Counted from the stretch's first letter, positions 50,320-61,891 are shown. The stretch: DNA of 64,000 bases from Porticoccaceae bacterium (GCA_029242085.1 JAQWUP010000065.1:62001-126000), one strand, 5' to 3'. The notes: generated by a model from the letters alone, not told the origin. Translations and numbers: made by a program.

Positions 50320-51808
50320 CAGTCTGCTCGGCAGCTGGTGCTGGTTTTTGCTCTTGCCGCTGCTCTTTTTGTTCTGGCACCTGATCTGCTTTTGATTGTG
50401 CAGGCTGGTCTTGCTCTACTGGTTTTTTGGGCTTGCGCGGCGCAGGTTTTGGCTTTGCAGGAACATCTTGCAGAAGCTTTTCCTCCGGCATGGTACAGGC
50501 CAGCTTGGTCTCCAATAGCTTCTCGATTGGCTCGAGTAAAAACGCATCGTCTTCACAGGCAAAGCTAATCGATGTACCTGTACTACCGGCACGACCTGTG
50601 CGACCAATGCGGTGAACATAGTCCTCTGGCTCTTCCGGCAATGTGTAATTAATCACATGGCTTACACCATCGACATGAATACCGCGGCCAGCAACATCGG
50701 TTGCCACCATCACCTTAGTCGCACCACTCTTAAAGGATTCGAGGGTTTTCATGCGTCGGTTCTGAGGCACATCGCCAGACAGCAAGCCTGCCTTAAAGCC
50801 TTTCTTGTTAAGCTTTTCCTGCAGCGTTCGGCAAATATCGCGACGATTGGCAAAAATCATCACACTGTCGACACCCTCACCAATCAAGATATTGTGTAGA
50901 AGGGCAAATTTTTCATTGGCAGTGGTGATATAAACTTTTTGCTCCACGGTGTCGGTCGCCACGCGCTCGGCACCAATTTCTACGGTTACCGGATTATCCG
51001 TCCAGGTACCTGAAAGGCGCAGAATCTCTGGTGTAAAGGTTGCCGAGAACAGCAAGGTCTGACGATCTTCACGCTTTGGCGTCAAATTAACCAGACGGCG
51101 TACCTGAGGAATAAAGCCCATATCCAGCATGCGGTCGGCTTCATCAATCACCAAGACTTCAACCTGATCCAGATAGATATCGCGGTTATTGGCAAAATCC
51201 AATAATCGACCCGGTGTACCAATCAAAAGATCGCAGTGAGATTTTTGCATTTTGTGCAGCTGCTTACCGTAATCCATACCACCCACTAAACAGTGCACAT
51301 TGAGTTTGGTATGTTTCAAAAGAGCGACGGCGTCGTCAGCGATCTGTATCGCCAGCTCACGCGTTGGAGCCAAAATTAATGTTCGAGCCTCGCCCATATA
51401 GCGCTCACCCTCAACTGGGTGATTGAGCAGATCGTTGATAATATTAATCAGAAAGGCAGCCGTCTTACCTGTGCCTGTCTGTGCCTTACCCACGATATCG
51501 TGACCATTCAATGTATGCGGCAATGATGCACCCTGAATCGGTGTGCAATATTCAAATCCGGTATCCTGAATTCCACGCATCAGCAGCGCTGGCAAATTGA
51601 AGTCATGAAATCTGACTTTGCCCTCTTGGGGTTCAACCTTGAATTGCGAGATATCCCAGCTGCGTTCACCTCGACTGCGGCTGCGACGATTTGAAGAGGA
51701 TTTGCCAGCATCGCTATCAGTTTTGGAATGCTTGGATTCAGGGCCCGCTGCTATGGGCTCAGGCTCAGCCACAGATGGCGAATTAGATGGGGAATTAGTT
51801 TCAGTCAA
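50306..51808 (-). CDS. rhlB: ATP-dependent RNA helicase RhlB (DEAD-box)
   Basis: [46 protein letters not shown]; charged disordered termini. Confidence 0.92.
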   Translation of the reverse strand: MTETNSPSNSPSVAEPEPIAAGPESKHSKTDSDAGKSSSNRRSRSRGERSWDISQFKVEPQEGKVRFHDFNLPALLMRGIQDTGFEYCTPIQGASLPHTLNGHDIVGKAQTGTGKTAAFLINIINDLLNHPVEGERYMGEARTLILAPTRELAIQIADDAVALLKHTKLNVHCLVGGMDYGKQLHKMQKSHCDLLIGTPGRLLDFANNRDIYLDQVEVLVIDEADRMLDMGFIPQVRRLVNLTPKREDRQTLLFSATFTPEILRLSGTWTDNPVTVEIGAERVATDTVEQKVYITTANEKFALLHNILIGEGVDSVMIFANRRDICRTLQEKLNKKGFKAGLLSGDVPQNRRMKTLESFKSGATKVMVATDVAGRGIHVDGVSHVINYTLPEEPEDYVHRIGRTGRAGSTGTSISFACEDDAFLLEPIEKLLETKLACTMPEEKLLQDVPAKPKPAPRKPKKPVEQDQPAQSKADQVPEQKEQRQEQKPAPAAEQTVSED

Positions 51809-51969
51809 AGTATATCTACGCAGTAATTAACAAGTGGTTGGCTGGACAGCCCAGATCCTGTTTTAAGATTTGGCACCCCGCCTTCGGCGCGGATTGTAGC
51901 AGAATTGTTAATTATTCGCTGGATTAATAAACTGCCCCCAACTGGCGTCAGAGGCAGAGACTTTCGAGT

Positions 51970-52611
51970 TTATGGATTAAAGCGTCTAGCAATCCAGTAA
52001 TCAAGACTCACCCAGCGGCCGCCGCCGGTGAATAACAGACTTAACAGCATAATCAGATAGGTCGCGGCGAACTCGATACCATTGTTAAGAATGACGAAAT
52101 TGCCCTTCTGCGTAAGCCAGCTGTAATTGCCATGTTTGCGCAAAATACTTTTTGCCGCGCCAATGCGCTCGCCCACCTCCTCACTATTTGCCAGACTTCT
52201 CTGCGCTGCCGAAATACCCACTGCAGCCAATACAGCAGCAGTGCTGGTGGAGGGATCACCTGGAGCAATCGCAAACCAACCGTTATCCCAATGACTGGTG
52301 ACCATGGCAACCAGCATGGTGATAATTAGTGGTATAGCGGAGAGCCTAGTGGCTACACCCAACAGCAGCGCAATACCTCCCAACAACTCAGCACTGGCGG
52401 CGAGAAACACCATCAGTGTCGGCATCGGCAGGCCCAAGCCCCAGTAGGGGTTGCCGAACCAGGCCACCATATCTTCGAAATTAGCAAATTTATGCGCCCC
52501 GACACCGATAAAAACAGGCGCCAGATACAGTCGAAACGCCAGTGGCCCCAACCAATCAATGGATTTTAATTTTTCAACCAATAAACTATAGACGCTGACA
52601 AGTCCCTGCAT
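51970..52611 (-). CDS. DoxX family membrane protein
   Basis: FRLYLAPVFIGVGAHKFANFEDMVAWFGNPYWGLGLPMPTLMVFLAASAELLGGIALLLGVATRLSAIPL. Confidence 0.85.
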   Translation of the reverse strand: MQGLVSVYSLLVEKLKSIDWLGPLAFRLYLAPVFIGVGAHKFANFEDMVAWFGNPYWGLGLPMPTLMVFLAASAELLGGIALLLGVATRLSAIPLIITMLVAMVTSHWDNGWFAIAPGDPSTSTAAVLAAVGISAAQRSLANSEEVGERIGAAKSILRKHGNYSWLTQKGNFVILNNGIEFAATYLIMLLSLLFTGGGRWVSLDYWIARRFNP

Positions 52612-52772
52612 AATAACTACTCCCTAGATATGGTTTCACAATGTCTGCGAGTTAGAGCACCCTGGCGTGAAAAAATTCCTCAGTCAGAGAAACCTGCGGC
52701 GCCGATGAAATTTAGCTTTCTTTGCCACAGACATTGGACGAGAATGATGGCAAGCCAAAATAAAGTAATCTA

Positions 52773-54179
52773 ATGACTTCCCAGACTCACAAAAAACCAA
52801 CGTTTGTGCAAAACGCGACGGACCTGTTGCGCTTAGCCGGGCCCCTGATGCTGGGCCAGCTGGCTGTGGTCGGCATGACTGTGACTGATATTTATATGGC
52901 TGGGCAGGTCAGCGCAGACACCTTGGCAGCACTGCAATTGGGCGGCAGCATCTGGGCCATGATAAGCCTGTTGGTTATCGGCATTATGATTGGCAACAGT
53001 CCCATTATTGGCAACTTTTGGGGCGCCGGCCAACCGGATAAGGTGCGCTTTCAATTTCAACAGGGGCTGTGGCTCTCGCTGCCAATGAGTATTGCTGTGT
53101 GCTGCGCCATTCTTCTTGGTGTCCGGCTCTTGGGCAGTTTGGATATCTCCTCTGAGGTCTACCGTATCGCTCGAGGATATCTGCTGCCCTATTTAATCAC
53201 CGGCGCTATGTTCCCCGCATTTTTTGCCTTTCGCAGCTCCTTTGAAGGGGTCGGCGATATCAGGCCGGTGATGATATTCAATGCCATCGCGTTCTTTCTC
53301 AATGCTATTCTCGATTATATTTTGGTATTCGGTAAGCTCGGTTTTCCGGCGATGGGCGGTATTGGTGCAGCCTGGGCAACCACCGTGGTTATGGCTTTTT
53401 TGCTTGTCGCCATGGCTGCCTATGGGCGCTACGCCAGCAACATGAAGCGCCTGCAACTGTACCAACAATTCGCTGCACCCAGCGCCACGGCCATTGCCGG
53501 CATATTGCGTCTGGGTATTCCTATCGCCCTGATGATCGCCGCAGAAGTGGGCTTCTTTGCCATTATTCCGATGATGATCGCCCATCTGGGCGCGAACGTG
53601 TTGGGTGCCCATGCCATCACCAATAATCTGGATTCCCTCGCCTACATGATCCCCCTGGGTCTGGGCCAGGCATTAACCATTAAGGTATCTCATGCCATGG
53701 GTCGCGGAGATCCGCTGGATGCAAGACAGATCTGCCTAACCGGGTTTAAATTAGTCTTTGTATTGGCTCTGATTCTGGGCAGCATAAAGATTTTGCTACG
53801 TCATGACTTTGCCGAAATGTTTAGCACTGAGCCCGAGGTGCAGGTGATTGCCGCCAGCCTATTCTTTTTCTCGGCGGCACTGGGTTGCTTCGACAGCATG
53901 CAGATGGCGACCAGTGGTGCACTGCGCGGCTATAAAGATGCCAGAGTGCCGCTGATCATCCAGATAATAGCCTTTTGGGTGATTGCTTTCCCGATTGCCT
54001 ACAGCCTGGCACTGACCGATTTTTGGGGCGAGCCCACAGGGGTCTATGGATTTTGGACGGGGCTCGTTATAGCTGCCTGTCTAGCTAGTATGATGATGCT
54101 GTACCGATGGAATATAGTCTCGAAAAATGCCATCCATACGCTGAGTAAATCTAACAAGGGCGCAGCTGACCCAATGTAA
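52773..54179 (+). CDS. MATE family efflux transporter (NorM-like)
   Basis: DLLRLAGPLMLGQLAVVGMTVTDIYMAGQVSADTLAALQLGGSIW... Confidence 0.93.
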   Translation: MTSQTHKKPTFVQNATDLLRLAGPLMLGQLAVVGMTVTDIYMAGQVSADTLAALQLGGSIWAMISLLVIGIMIGNSPIIGNFWGAGQPDKVRFQFQQGLWLSLPMSIAVCCAILLGVRLLGSLDISSEVYRIARGYLLPYLITGAMFPAFFAFRSSFEGVGDIRPVMIFNAIAFFLNAILDYILVFGKLGFPAMGGIGAAWATTVVMAFLLVAMAAYGRYASNMKRLQLYQQFAAPSATAIAGILRLGIPIALMIAAEVGFFAIIPMMIAHLGANVLGAHAITNNLDSLAYMIPLGLGQALTIKVSHAMGRGDPLDARQICLTGFKLVFVLALILGSIKILLRHDFAEMFSTEPEVQVIAASLFFFSAALGCFDSMQMATSGALRGYKDARVPLIIQIIAFWVIAFPIAYSLALTDFWGEPTGVYGFWTGLVIAACLASMMMLYRWNIVSKNAIHTLSKSNKGAADPM

Positions 54180-54984
54180 TACGATCCATCTGATTGTAGT
54201 CACAGCGGGTCTCAACAGCAGAAAAGCCAGCCTCGGCAAATAGTGCTCTGACCCGAGAGCCCTGATCGCAGCCATGTTCAACCAACAGCCAACCACTGGG
54301 CTGCAAAAACGCTGCGCTGTGGCCAATTACATGGATTAGATCATTCAGCCCCTCGGCACCAGAAACCAGTGCTGAGGCAGGTTCAAATCGCACATCGCCC
54401 TCGGAAAGATGAGGGTCATTATTTTCTATATAGGGCGGGTTGCTCAGGATCAAATCAAATTTGATAGCCGGTATTGCGGCGAACCAATCACTGTGCAATA
54501 TCTGCACATTATGCAGCTGATGGGCTGCTCTATTCTCCTCAGCCAGCGCCACCGCCTGAGCTTGGAAATCCAGGGCGGTAACTTTCCAGTCACTGCGTTC
54601 ACTGGCCAATGCCAGTGCAATGGCGCCTGTGCCTGTGCCCAGGTCCAGCACCGAGCTTTGCTGCGGTAGCTGCAACTCAAGTGCGGTCTCGACCAGTAAC
54701 TCAGTTTCCGGGCGCGGGATTAGGGTATGTTGTGAAACTTTTAGATCCAGACTCCAAAAACCCTGATAACCCAAAATATAGGCGATCGGTTCACCTCTGA
54801 GACGGCGCTGAAAAAGTGCCGCAAAAGTAGTCACACAATCAGAATCCGGCTGCCGATCTGGCCAGGTTTTTAAATAGGTGGGACTGACATTTAGAGCATG
54901 GGATAACAGCAGTTCAGTATCCAGCACAGCACTATCGCTAGCGGTGAGCTCGGCACTGCGCTGCAGCAACTCAGAGATAGTCAC
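54151..54984 (-). CDS. prmC: Peptide chain release factor N5-glutamine methyltransferase (GTG start)
   Basis: VLDLGTGTGAIALALASE, LILSNPPYIENNDPHL. Confidence 0.95.
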   Translation of the reverse strand: MTISELLQRSAELTASDSAVLDTELLLSHALNVSPTYLKTWPDRQPDSDCVTTFAALFQRRLRGEPIAYILGYQGFWSLDLKVSQHTLIPRPETELLVETALELQLPQQSSVLDLGTGTGAIALALASERSDWKVTALDFQAQAVALAEENRAAHQLHNVQILHSDWFAAIPAIKFDLILSNPPYIENNDPHLSEGDVRFEPASALVSGAEGLNDLIHVIGHSAAFLQPSGWLLVEHGCDQGSRVRALFAEAGFSAVETRCDYNQMDRITLGQLRPC

Positions 54985-54988
54985 AGGT

Positions 54989-56071
54989 TTAGTCTGCCAG
55001 GGTAGCGAGCTGCTCGGCCTGGAATTCATTGACCAGAGGCTGAACCACATCGGTCAATGAGCCCTCCATCACCTCGGCCAACTTATACAGGGTGAGGTTA
55101 ATACGATGGTCTGTGACCCGACCCTGAGGAAAGTTATAGGTGCGAATACGCTCCGAGCGATCACCACTGCCCACCAGACTTTTGCGCTGATCCGACTGCT
55201 CTTTGGCGACGGCTTCATCCTGCGCCGATGTCAGACGCGCCTGCAACACGGCCATAGCTTTGGCGCGATTCTTGTGCTGTGAGCGCTCGTCTTGACATTC
55301 CACCACCAACCCTGTCGGCAGATGCGTCAGACGAATAGCAGAATCGGTTTTGTTGACATGCTGACCACCAGAGCCCGAGGCGCGAAAGGTATCGACACGC
55401 AGATCGCCTTTATTAATCTCGATAGCATCTTTCTCGTCTGCTTCGGCCATAATGGCGACCGTGCAAGCGGAGGTATGAACTCGGCCCTGAGACTCGGTCT
55501 CAGGCACCCGTTGCACACGATGGGCACCGGATTCAAACTTGAGTTTTGAATACACCCCCGATCCGACAATACGTGCAATTATTTCTTTAAAGCCACCGTG
55601 GTCACCACGATTTTCACTGATCACCTCTATTTTCCAGCGCTGAGTTTCAGCAAATTTGCTGTACATGCGAAACAGATCCCCAGAGAAAATGGCCGCCTCA
55701 TCACCGCCGGTACCGGCACGAATTTCTAAAAACACATTTTTGTCATCATTGGGATCTTTGGGCAGCAATAACTTTTGCAGATCCATCTCCAAGCCATCCT
55801 GCTGCGCCTCTCCTTCCTTCACCTCGTCCTGCGCCATGGCGCGCATATCTGCATCAGAGTCTTTTAGCAGCAGTTTCGCCTCTTCAATATTATCGACCGC
55901 TTCCCTGTAACGCTTGTAGCAGATAACCACAGGCTCCAGCTCGGCATACTCTTTAGACAGTTCTCTAAATTTATTTTGGTCACCGATAATATCCGGGTCA
56001 CTCAACAGCGCGCCGACTTCTTCATAGCGTTCGGCGAGGTGATCCAGCTTGGCCAGTATTGATGCTTTCAT
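54989..56071 (-). CDS. prfA: Peptide chain release factor 1
   Basis: [22 protein letters not shown]; upstream of prmC. Confidence 0.97.
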   Translation of the reverse strand: MKASILAKLDHLAERYEEVGALLSDPDIIGDQNKFRELSKEYAELEPVVICYKRYREAVDNIEEAKLLLKDSDADMRAMAQDEVKEGEAQQDGLEMDLQKLLLPKDPNDDKNVFLEIRAGTGGDEAAIFSGDLFRMYSKFAETQRWKIEVISENRGDHGGFKEIIARIVGSGVYSKLKFESGAHRVQRVPETESQGRVHTSACTVAIMAEADEKDAIEINKGDLRVDTFRASGSGGQHVNKTDSAIRLTHLPTGLVVECQDERSQHKNRAKAMAVLQARLTSAQDEAVAKEQSDQRKSLVGSGDRSERIRTYNFPQGRVTDHRINLTLYKLAEVMEGSLTDVVQPLVNEFQAEQLATLAD

Positions 56072-56083
56072 GCAGAACCTTGG

Positions 56084-57337
56084 TTACTTTTTATTTAAAT
56101 CAAACAGCTCGTGGGCGACATGAATCGTATCATCTCGACCCTCCTCGCTAGCCTGCTTTAGTTTTGTGGTGGGTTTGTGCAACAGTTTATTGGTGAGATT
56201 GCGCGCCAGCGCAGCAATAACCTCAGCCGAGTTCTGACCTCGCTCCAAAGCACTTAGCGCCTTTTCCACCTCACCATCACGAATACTTTCCACGCTATCG
56301 CGAAAGGCTTTAATAGTATCTACAGCGGCTAGTGCGCGCTGCTGTTTGGACCAGGATTCAACCTCTTGATCAATAATATCCTGCCCCAGGTCTGCTGCAG
56401 TTTGGCGGGCACGAATATTGTCTTGAATAACCTCTTCCAGATCGTCCACGGTATAAAGATAGACATCGGCGAGCTCTTCAACCTGCGGCTCAATATCTCT
56501 TGGCACTGCAATGTCCACCATAAACATCGGTTTGGATTTGCGCTGTTTAAGCGCTGACTCAACCGCACCTTTGCCCAGTATGGGCAGCTGGCTGGCGGTT
56601 GATGAGATCACAATATCGGCTCGGTGCAAATACTCGGGTATATCAGATAGCAAAATAGCCTCAGCGGAAAAGTCTGCCGCCAGCTCCTGAGCCCGCGTCA
56701 ATGTTCGATTGGCCACAGTGATCTGACCAATGTTTTTTTCCTGTAAGTGCCGCGCCACCAACTCAATGGTTTCACCCGCACCAATTAACATTGCATGGGC
56801 ACTGTTGAGATCAGCAAAAATTTGCTCTGCCAAACTTACCGAGGCATAGGCCACAGACACTGGATTTTGACCAATAGCGGTCTCAGAGCGCACGCGCTTG
56901 GCCGCGGAAAATGCCTGCTGAAAAGCCTGATTGAGATAGGTCGATACAGTGTCGGCCTCACGCCCCACCGAGTAGGCGGACTTGATCTGGCCAAAAATTT
57001 GCGGCTCTCCCAACACTAATGAGTCCAGACCACTGGCCACCCGCATCATATGGCGGATCGCCTGTTCGTCGCGATGGCAGTAGTAGCACGATTGCAGTTC
57101 TTCGAGCTCAAGCCCTTTGATCTCTGCCAGCCAAGCCAATAGCTGTTCATCACTGACCTCGCCGTGCAAATAAATTTCAGTGCGATTGCAGGTAGACAGC
57201 AGAGCAATTTCAGCGGCATCGATGGTGGCCAACGCGGTCTGCAGCGACTCAACCACTATTTCCGGCGCAAAGGCAATCCGCCCACGGAGATCTACCGAAG
57301 CCGATTTGTGATTAATGCCAAATGCCAGAATGCCCAT
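56084..57337 (-). CDS. hemA: Glutamyl-tRNA reductase
   Basis: GINHKSASVDLRGRIAF, LLSTCNRTEIY, VLGEPQIFGQIK. Confidence 0.97.
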   Translation of the reverse strand: MGILAFGINHKSASVDLRGRIAFAPEIVVESLQTALATIDAAEIALLSTCNRTEIYLHGEVSDEQLLAWLAEIKGLELEELQSCYYCHRDEQAIRHMMRVASGLDSLVLGEPQIFGQIKSAYSVGREADTVSTYLNQAFQQAFSAAKRVRSETAIGQNPVSVAYASVSLAEQIFADLNSAHAMLIGAGETIELVARHLQEKNIGQITVANRTLTRAQELAADFSAEAILLSDIPEYLHRADIVISSTASQLPILGKGAVESALKQRKSKPMFMVDIAVPRDIEPQVEELADVYLYTVDDLEEVIQDNIRARQTAADLGQDIIDQEVESWSKQQRALAAVDTIKAFRDSVESIRDGEVEKALSALERGQNSAEVIAALARNLTNKLLHKPTTKLKQASEEGRDDTIHVAHELFDLNKK

Positions 57338-57496
57338 AGCGCCTAAAAACTACCTATATGGTTTAGGCGGCGATTTTACACGAGTCTGGCTCGCGAATGT
57401 GCATCGTGGAAAAATGATTTTGGTTAAAGCGGCCTGCACAGCTAAACTTTATCCATAGTAGTTGTCTTAACTTTCGACATACTTGAAAATGAATCT

Positions 57497-59284
57497 ATGA
57501 AAAAACTACATCTCGGCGCTGTTACCACCCTATGTCTTTTAGTGGCTGCCTGTGCCAGCGCGCCCCAGAATGCTCAGCAAGATAGCCCTAAAACCCAGCC
57601 CGAGGTAACCCAGGCACCAGAGCTTCCGGCAACGCCCTTTGCCATCGATACTCTCTACGATCTACTGGTTGGCGATGTAGCCCTTACTCGCAGTCAGTTT
57701 GATATCGCTCTGCCCAGATACATGGACCAGGCTCGTCAAACCCGAGATGCGGCTATTATTCAGATGGCCAGCCGTGTTGCCAGCCATTTGCGCGACAACC
57801 AAGCCAGCACAGAAATGGCTCTACTGTGGGTTGATGTGGAGCCCAATAATCCACAATCGCACAGTGCCGCACTGCAGGCCTATGCAATGCAGGGCGATGC
57901 CATAAATGCGCTATCCCATGCCAGCTGGTTATATCAGCGCAATGATGACCTCGAAGCCTTTTTAGCAGTGACATCTATTTTTCAAGGACCGACATCTACA
58001 GCGGTCACTGAGCAAGAAAAAAGGGCTCAAATCGTCGAACTGATCTCTGCCTATCAGCAGCTTGATCTGCCTCAGGAAAAACAGCCGACCATCTTATTAG
58101 CCACCGCTATTTTGCATAGAGACAACGCGCAGCTCGACCGCGCCGAACAAGTAGCCAAGGCGTTTCTAAAAGCTGCACCAGATAATCAGCGCGGCTTACT
58201 GCTGTTGGCGCAGTTATTACAGCAGCTAGATAGAATTGATGAAGCGGTGTTGCTGATTGAGGATACATTGACCCGCAAGCCCGATGATAGAAAGTTGCGT
58301 CTGCAATACGCGCGTTTTTTGACTATTACTGACCGCAATCAGGCGATCGTGCAATTTAAAGCGCTGCACAAGCAAACTCCCAATGATCAGGACATTAATT
58401 TCCTGCTTGCCCTGCTGCAACTCAATCAGGGCCAGGAGCAGCAAGCCGCTGAACTGTTAGCTCAGGCTGCCCGCAAACCCAGCCTGAGTGCCGATGCCCA
58501 TTATCACCTCGGTGGCATCGCCGATCGTCGCGACGATATAGCCAAGGCGCTGGGACATTACCGTCAGGTGCGCTTTGGCCGCAACTATCTGGCCGCGGCT
58601 TCAAGAGTAACTGTACTTCTCGCTCAACATAACAACCTGACATCCGCTCGTCAGTATTTGCAACGCCTGCGCATTGAGCAACCGGAGCAGTCGGTGGGCC
58701 TGTTTCAGATTGAGTCCAATCTGCTGATCAGTGCCAATCAACCAGATCAGGCACTGTCTATTCTCACCGACGGACTGGATGCATTTCCCAACGATGCCCA
58801 ACTCCTCTATGCCCGATCAATGGTTGCCGAGCAGCAAGATAACTTTGCCATGGCAGAGCAGGATCTGCGCACTCTGATTGAGCAGAATGAGAATAATGCC
58901 ACTGCACTTAACGCGCTGGGTTACACCATGATTCTGCACACTGATCGCCACGAAGAGGCCTATGCGCTGATTAAACGCGCCTATCTGCTCAACCCGGGTG
59001 ATCCAGCTACCATAGATAGTATGGGTTGGGTGTTATTTAAGATGGGCGAGTTAGAACAGGCGCTGGCACATCTAACCAAGGCAATCGGTATTATGCCGGA
59101 CCCTGAAATCGCCGCGCATCTGGGTGAAGTTCAATGGGCATTGGGTGATAGAGACAGCGCCATCGCAACCTGGACCAAGGGCCTGCAGCAGGCTCCACGG
59201 CACAGCACCATTGTGACTACTATGCAGCGTCTGGGTGCTGAGCTAAGCCCCGCTCAGCCTGAGAACGGAGAATCTCAATTATGA
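57497..59284 (+). CDS. TPR-repeat lipoprotein
   Basis: Lipobox LLVAAC; multiple TPR units (ALNALGYTMILHTDRHEEAYALIKRAYLLNPGDPATIDSMGWVLFKMGELEQAL). Confidence 0.88.
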   Translation: MKKLHLGAVTTLCLLVAACASAPQNAQQDSPKTQPEVTQAPELPATPFAIDTLYDLLVGDVALTRSQFDIALPRYMDQARQTRDAAIIQMASRVASHLRDNQASTEMALLWVDVEPNNPQSHSAALQAYAMQGDAINALSHASWLYQRNDDLEAFLAVTSIFQGPTSTAVTEQEKRAQIVELISAYQQLDLPQEKQPTILLATAILHRDNAQLDRAEQVAKAFLKAAPDNQRGLLLLAQLLQQLDRIDEAVLLIEDTLTRKPDDRKLRLQYARFLTITDRNQAIVQFKALHKQTPNDQDINFLLALLQLNQGQEQQAAELLAQAARKPSLSADAHYHLGGIADRRDDIAKALGHYRQVRFGRNYLAAASRVTVLLAQHNNLTSARQYLQRLRIEQPEQSVGLFQIESNLLISANQPDQALSILTDGLDAFPNDAQLLYARSMVAEQQDNFAMAEQDLRTLIEQNENNATALNALGYTMILHTDRHEEAYALIKRAYLLNPGDPATIDSMGWVLFKMGELEQALAHLTKAIGIMPDPEIAAHLGEVQWALGDRDSAIATWTKGLQQAPRHSTIVTTMQRLGAELSPAQPENGESQL

Positions 59285-59877
59285 CCAAAACCCTATCCAA
59301 ACTGGCTGTTATGCTGCTGGTTGTCAGTGGCTGTAGCTCGCAACCCACAATCACCTCCAGCGGCGTTAGCTGGCAACAGCACAGCGCCCGGATAACATCG
59401 CTGAATCAGTGGCAAGTCGATGGCAAGTTGGGCTACAAATCGGCGGGTCAGGGCGGCAGCGCCAATCTTAACTGGTCGCAAAACCAGCAACAGTACCAAC
59501 TTTCTCTAAGCGGCCCCTTTGGTGCAGGCAGCGCCATTATTCGCGGTAATAACAGAATAGCCTCTCTGTACAGAGGTAATCAGGCTGATACTGATCTGCC
59601 ACAACAGCTGGCACTGCGACTGACCGGCTTGCCAATTCCAGTGGATGCCCTGAGCTGGTGGGCGCGAGGACTGCCCTCACCCAGCAAAGATGCCGCAACT
59701 GATTTAATCACTGGCGCCGATGGAGCAGCCATGGGTTTTAATCAGGCTGGCTGGCAACTGGCATTTTCTCGCTACAGTTTCACCTCAGATGGCAATCTGC
59801 CAGGAAAAATTGTCGGTCAACTTGGGGACCACTCCTTTAAGCTGGTAATATCTCGCTGGAGCTTTCCAGAAAAATAG
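59281..59877 (+). CDS. lolB: Outer membrane lipoprotein LolB
   Basis: Lipobox VVSGC; WQVDGKLGYKSAGQGGSANLNWSQNQQQYQLSLSGPFGAGSAII; upstream of ispE. Confidence 0.92.
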   Translation: MTKTLSKLAVMLLVVSGCSSQPTITSSGVSWQQHSARITSLNQWQVDGKLGYKSAGQGGSANLNWSQNQQQYQLSLSGPFGAGSAIIRGNNRIASLYRGNQADTDLPQQLALRLTGLPIPVDALSWWARGLPSPSKDAATDLITGADGAAMGFNQAGWQLAFSRYSFTSDGNLPGKIVGQLGDHSFKLVISRWSFPEK

Positions 59878-59894
59878 TCAGCGGTCTAAAAACC

Positions 59895-60761
59895 ATGCCT
59901 TCAGTCACACTGCCCTCACCGGCTAAGCTAAATCTGTTTTTGCATATCACCGGTCGTCGAGATAACGGCTACCATGATCTGCAGACGCTCTTTCAACTGC
60001 TGGATTTTGGCGATAGCCTGACCTTCACCGCCAATAAAAATGGCGAAATCCGCCTGAGTCCGCAAATTTCTGGTGTTTTAGCTGAAGATAATTTGATTGT
60101 TCGCGCCGCGCGCCTGTTACAGCAAAAAACAGCCTGTACCAAGGGCTGCGATATTGTTCTGGAAAAGGTGCTGCCTATGGGCGCCGGACTTGGCGGCGGC
60201 AGCAGTAATGCTGCCACAGTACTGGTTGGCCTTAATAGCCTTTGGGAATGCGGCCTATCGCTGCATGAGCTGGCCGAAATCGGCTGCGAGCTGGGTGCAG
60301 ATGTACCTGTTTTTGTGCATGGCAACAGCGCCTTTGCCGAGGGAATTGGTGAGCTTTTAACCCCCATGCAGTTACCCGAGCAATGGTATTTGGTGATTAC
60401 CCCTAAATGTCAGGTGTCTACAGGTGAAATTTTTTCACATCCTCAATTGACAAGGAACTCGCCACCGATCAAAATACGCGCCCTCTCAGGGGAGCAGTAC
60501 AGGAATGACTGCCAATCTGTGGTTGAAAAGCTCTATCCAGCAGTGAAACAGGCACTGGAATGGCTTCAAGATTACAGCAACCCACTGATGACAGGGACTG
60601 GTGCTAGCGTATTTAGCTGCTTTGACAACCAAGCCGAGGCGCAACAGGCTCTCGACAGGGTTCCAAAACACTGGAATGCGTTTATAGCGCGAGGAGCGAA
60701 TATCTCCTCACTGCATCGGCAAATGGGAAAACTTTTTACTGGGGCGTGGCCAAGTGGTTAA
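59895..60761 (+). CDS. ispE: 4-diphosphocytidyl-2-C-methyl-D-erythritol kinase
   Basis: SPAKLNLFLHITGRRDNGYHDLQTLFQLLDFGD, PMGAGLGGGSSNAATVL; TAA at 60759-60761 lies inside tRNA-Gln. Confidence 0.95.
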   Translation: MPSVTLPSPAKLNLFLHITGRRDNGYHDLQTLFQLLDFGDSLTFTANKNGEIRLSPQISGVLAEDNLIVRAARLLQQKTACTKGCDIVLEKVLPMGAGLGGGSSNAATVLVGLNSLWECGLSLHELAEIGCELGADVPVFVHGNSAFAEGIGELLTPMQLPEQWYLVITPKCQVSTGEIFSHPQLTRNSPPIKIRALSGEQYRNDCQSVVEKLYPAVKQALEWLQDYSNPLMTGTGASVFSCFDNQAEAQQALDRVPKHWNAFIARGANISSLHRQMGKLFTGAWPSG

Positions 60762-60814
60762 GGCACCGGGTTTTGATCCCGGCATCGGAGGTTCGAATCC
60801 TCCCGCCCCAGCCA
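60740..60814 (+). tRNA. tRNA-Gln (anticodon TTG), CCA encoded
   Basis: Acceptor TGGGGCG/CGCCCCA, anticodon arm CCGGG-TTTTGAT-CCCGG, T arm GGAGG-TTCGAAT-CCTCC, 3' GCCA. Confidence 0.96.
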
Positions 60815-60824
60815 TTTCTTTATT

Positions 60825-61787
60825 ATGAATACCAGGGAAAATGACGTGGCAAGATTGATGGTCTTCTCCGGGAACGCAAACCCGGAACTGGCAAATGAAA
60901 TCGCTCGCACACTGGGGATTCCGCTCGGTGATGCGCTGGTATCATTATTTTCAGACGGCGAGATTAATATCGAGATTCGCGAAAATGTTCGCGGTCACGA
61001 TGTCTTTGTAGTGCAGCCCACCTGTGCACCGACCAACAGACATCTAATGGAACTGGTATTGATGATCGATGCACTGCGTCGCGCATCTGCCGCACGTATT
61101 ACCGCAGTTGTTCCCTACTTTGGCTATGCTCGTCAAGATCGTCGCGTACGCTCTGTGAGAGTGCCTATCAGCGCCAAAGTGGTTGCCGATATGCTGTCTA
61201 ATGCTGGTGTTGATCGGGTACTGACCGTCGACCTCCACGCAGAACAAATTCAAGGCTTCTTCAACTGTACAGTTGATAACGTCTATGGCGCACCGGTCTT
61301 ACTCGGTGACATCGAGCGTCAAAACTACAAAAACTTGCAGGTGGTATCACCAGATGTGGGCGGTGTAGTCAGGGCACGAGCCGTAGCTAAACAGCTTGGT
61401 TGTGATCTGGCAATTATCGATAAGCGTCGCCCTACTTCTAATCAGAGCGAAGTGATGAATCTGATCGGTGAAGTTGAAGGCCGCACCTGTGTTCTGGTCG
61501 ATGATATCGTCGATACCGCAGGCACATTGTGCAAAGCCGCCGAAGCACTGAAGAAGAATGGTGCTACTAAGGTAGTGGCCTACGCCACCCACGCCGTACT
61601 CTCTGGTGGCGCTATTGAAAATATTAATAAGTCACAGTTGGATGAGTTGGTTGTCGCCAACAGTATCCCGCTGAGTGACGAGGCCAAAAAGTGTAAGAAG
61701 ATCCGCACACTGCAACTGGCCAAACTACTGGGTGAATCTGTTCGCCGTATCAGCAATGAAGAATCTATCAGTGCCATGTTCGACTAG
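60825..61787 (+). CDS. prs: Ribose-phosphate pyrophosphokinase
   Basis: [56 protein letters not shown]. Confidence 0.98.
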   Translation: MNTRENDVARLMVFSGNANPELANEIARTLGIPLGDALVSLFSDGEINIEIRENVRGHDVFVVQPTCAPTNRHLMELVLMIDALRRASAARITAVVPYFGYARQDRRVRSVRVPISAKVVADMLSNAGVDRVLTVDLHAEQIQGFFNCTVDNVYGAPVLLGDIERQNYKNLQVVSPDVGGVVRARAVAKQLGCDLAIIDKRRPTSNQSEVMNLIGEVEGRTCVLVDDIVDTAGTLCKAAEALKKNGATKVVAYATHAVLSGGAIENINKSQLDELVVANSIPLSDEAKKCKKIRTLQLAKLLGESVRRISNEESISAMFD

Positions 61788-61891
61788 CGTTTCGCTGGTC
61801 AGCAAACACTGTTACACCGCCTTATATCGAGGCATTAAACCCCATTACAGGTCTGGTCGCGGTCTGTTTTGGCTTAACTTAGGAGACTACT

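Noticed and set aside
51872-51900. GGCACCCCGCCTTCGGCGCGG hairpin upstream of rhlB as a riboswitch or terminator
   Set aside because: Short imperfect GC stem with no U tract and no recognisable aptamer; insufficient support.
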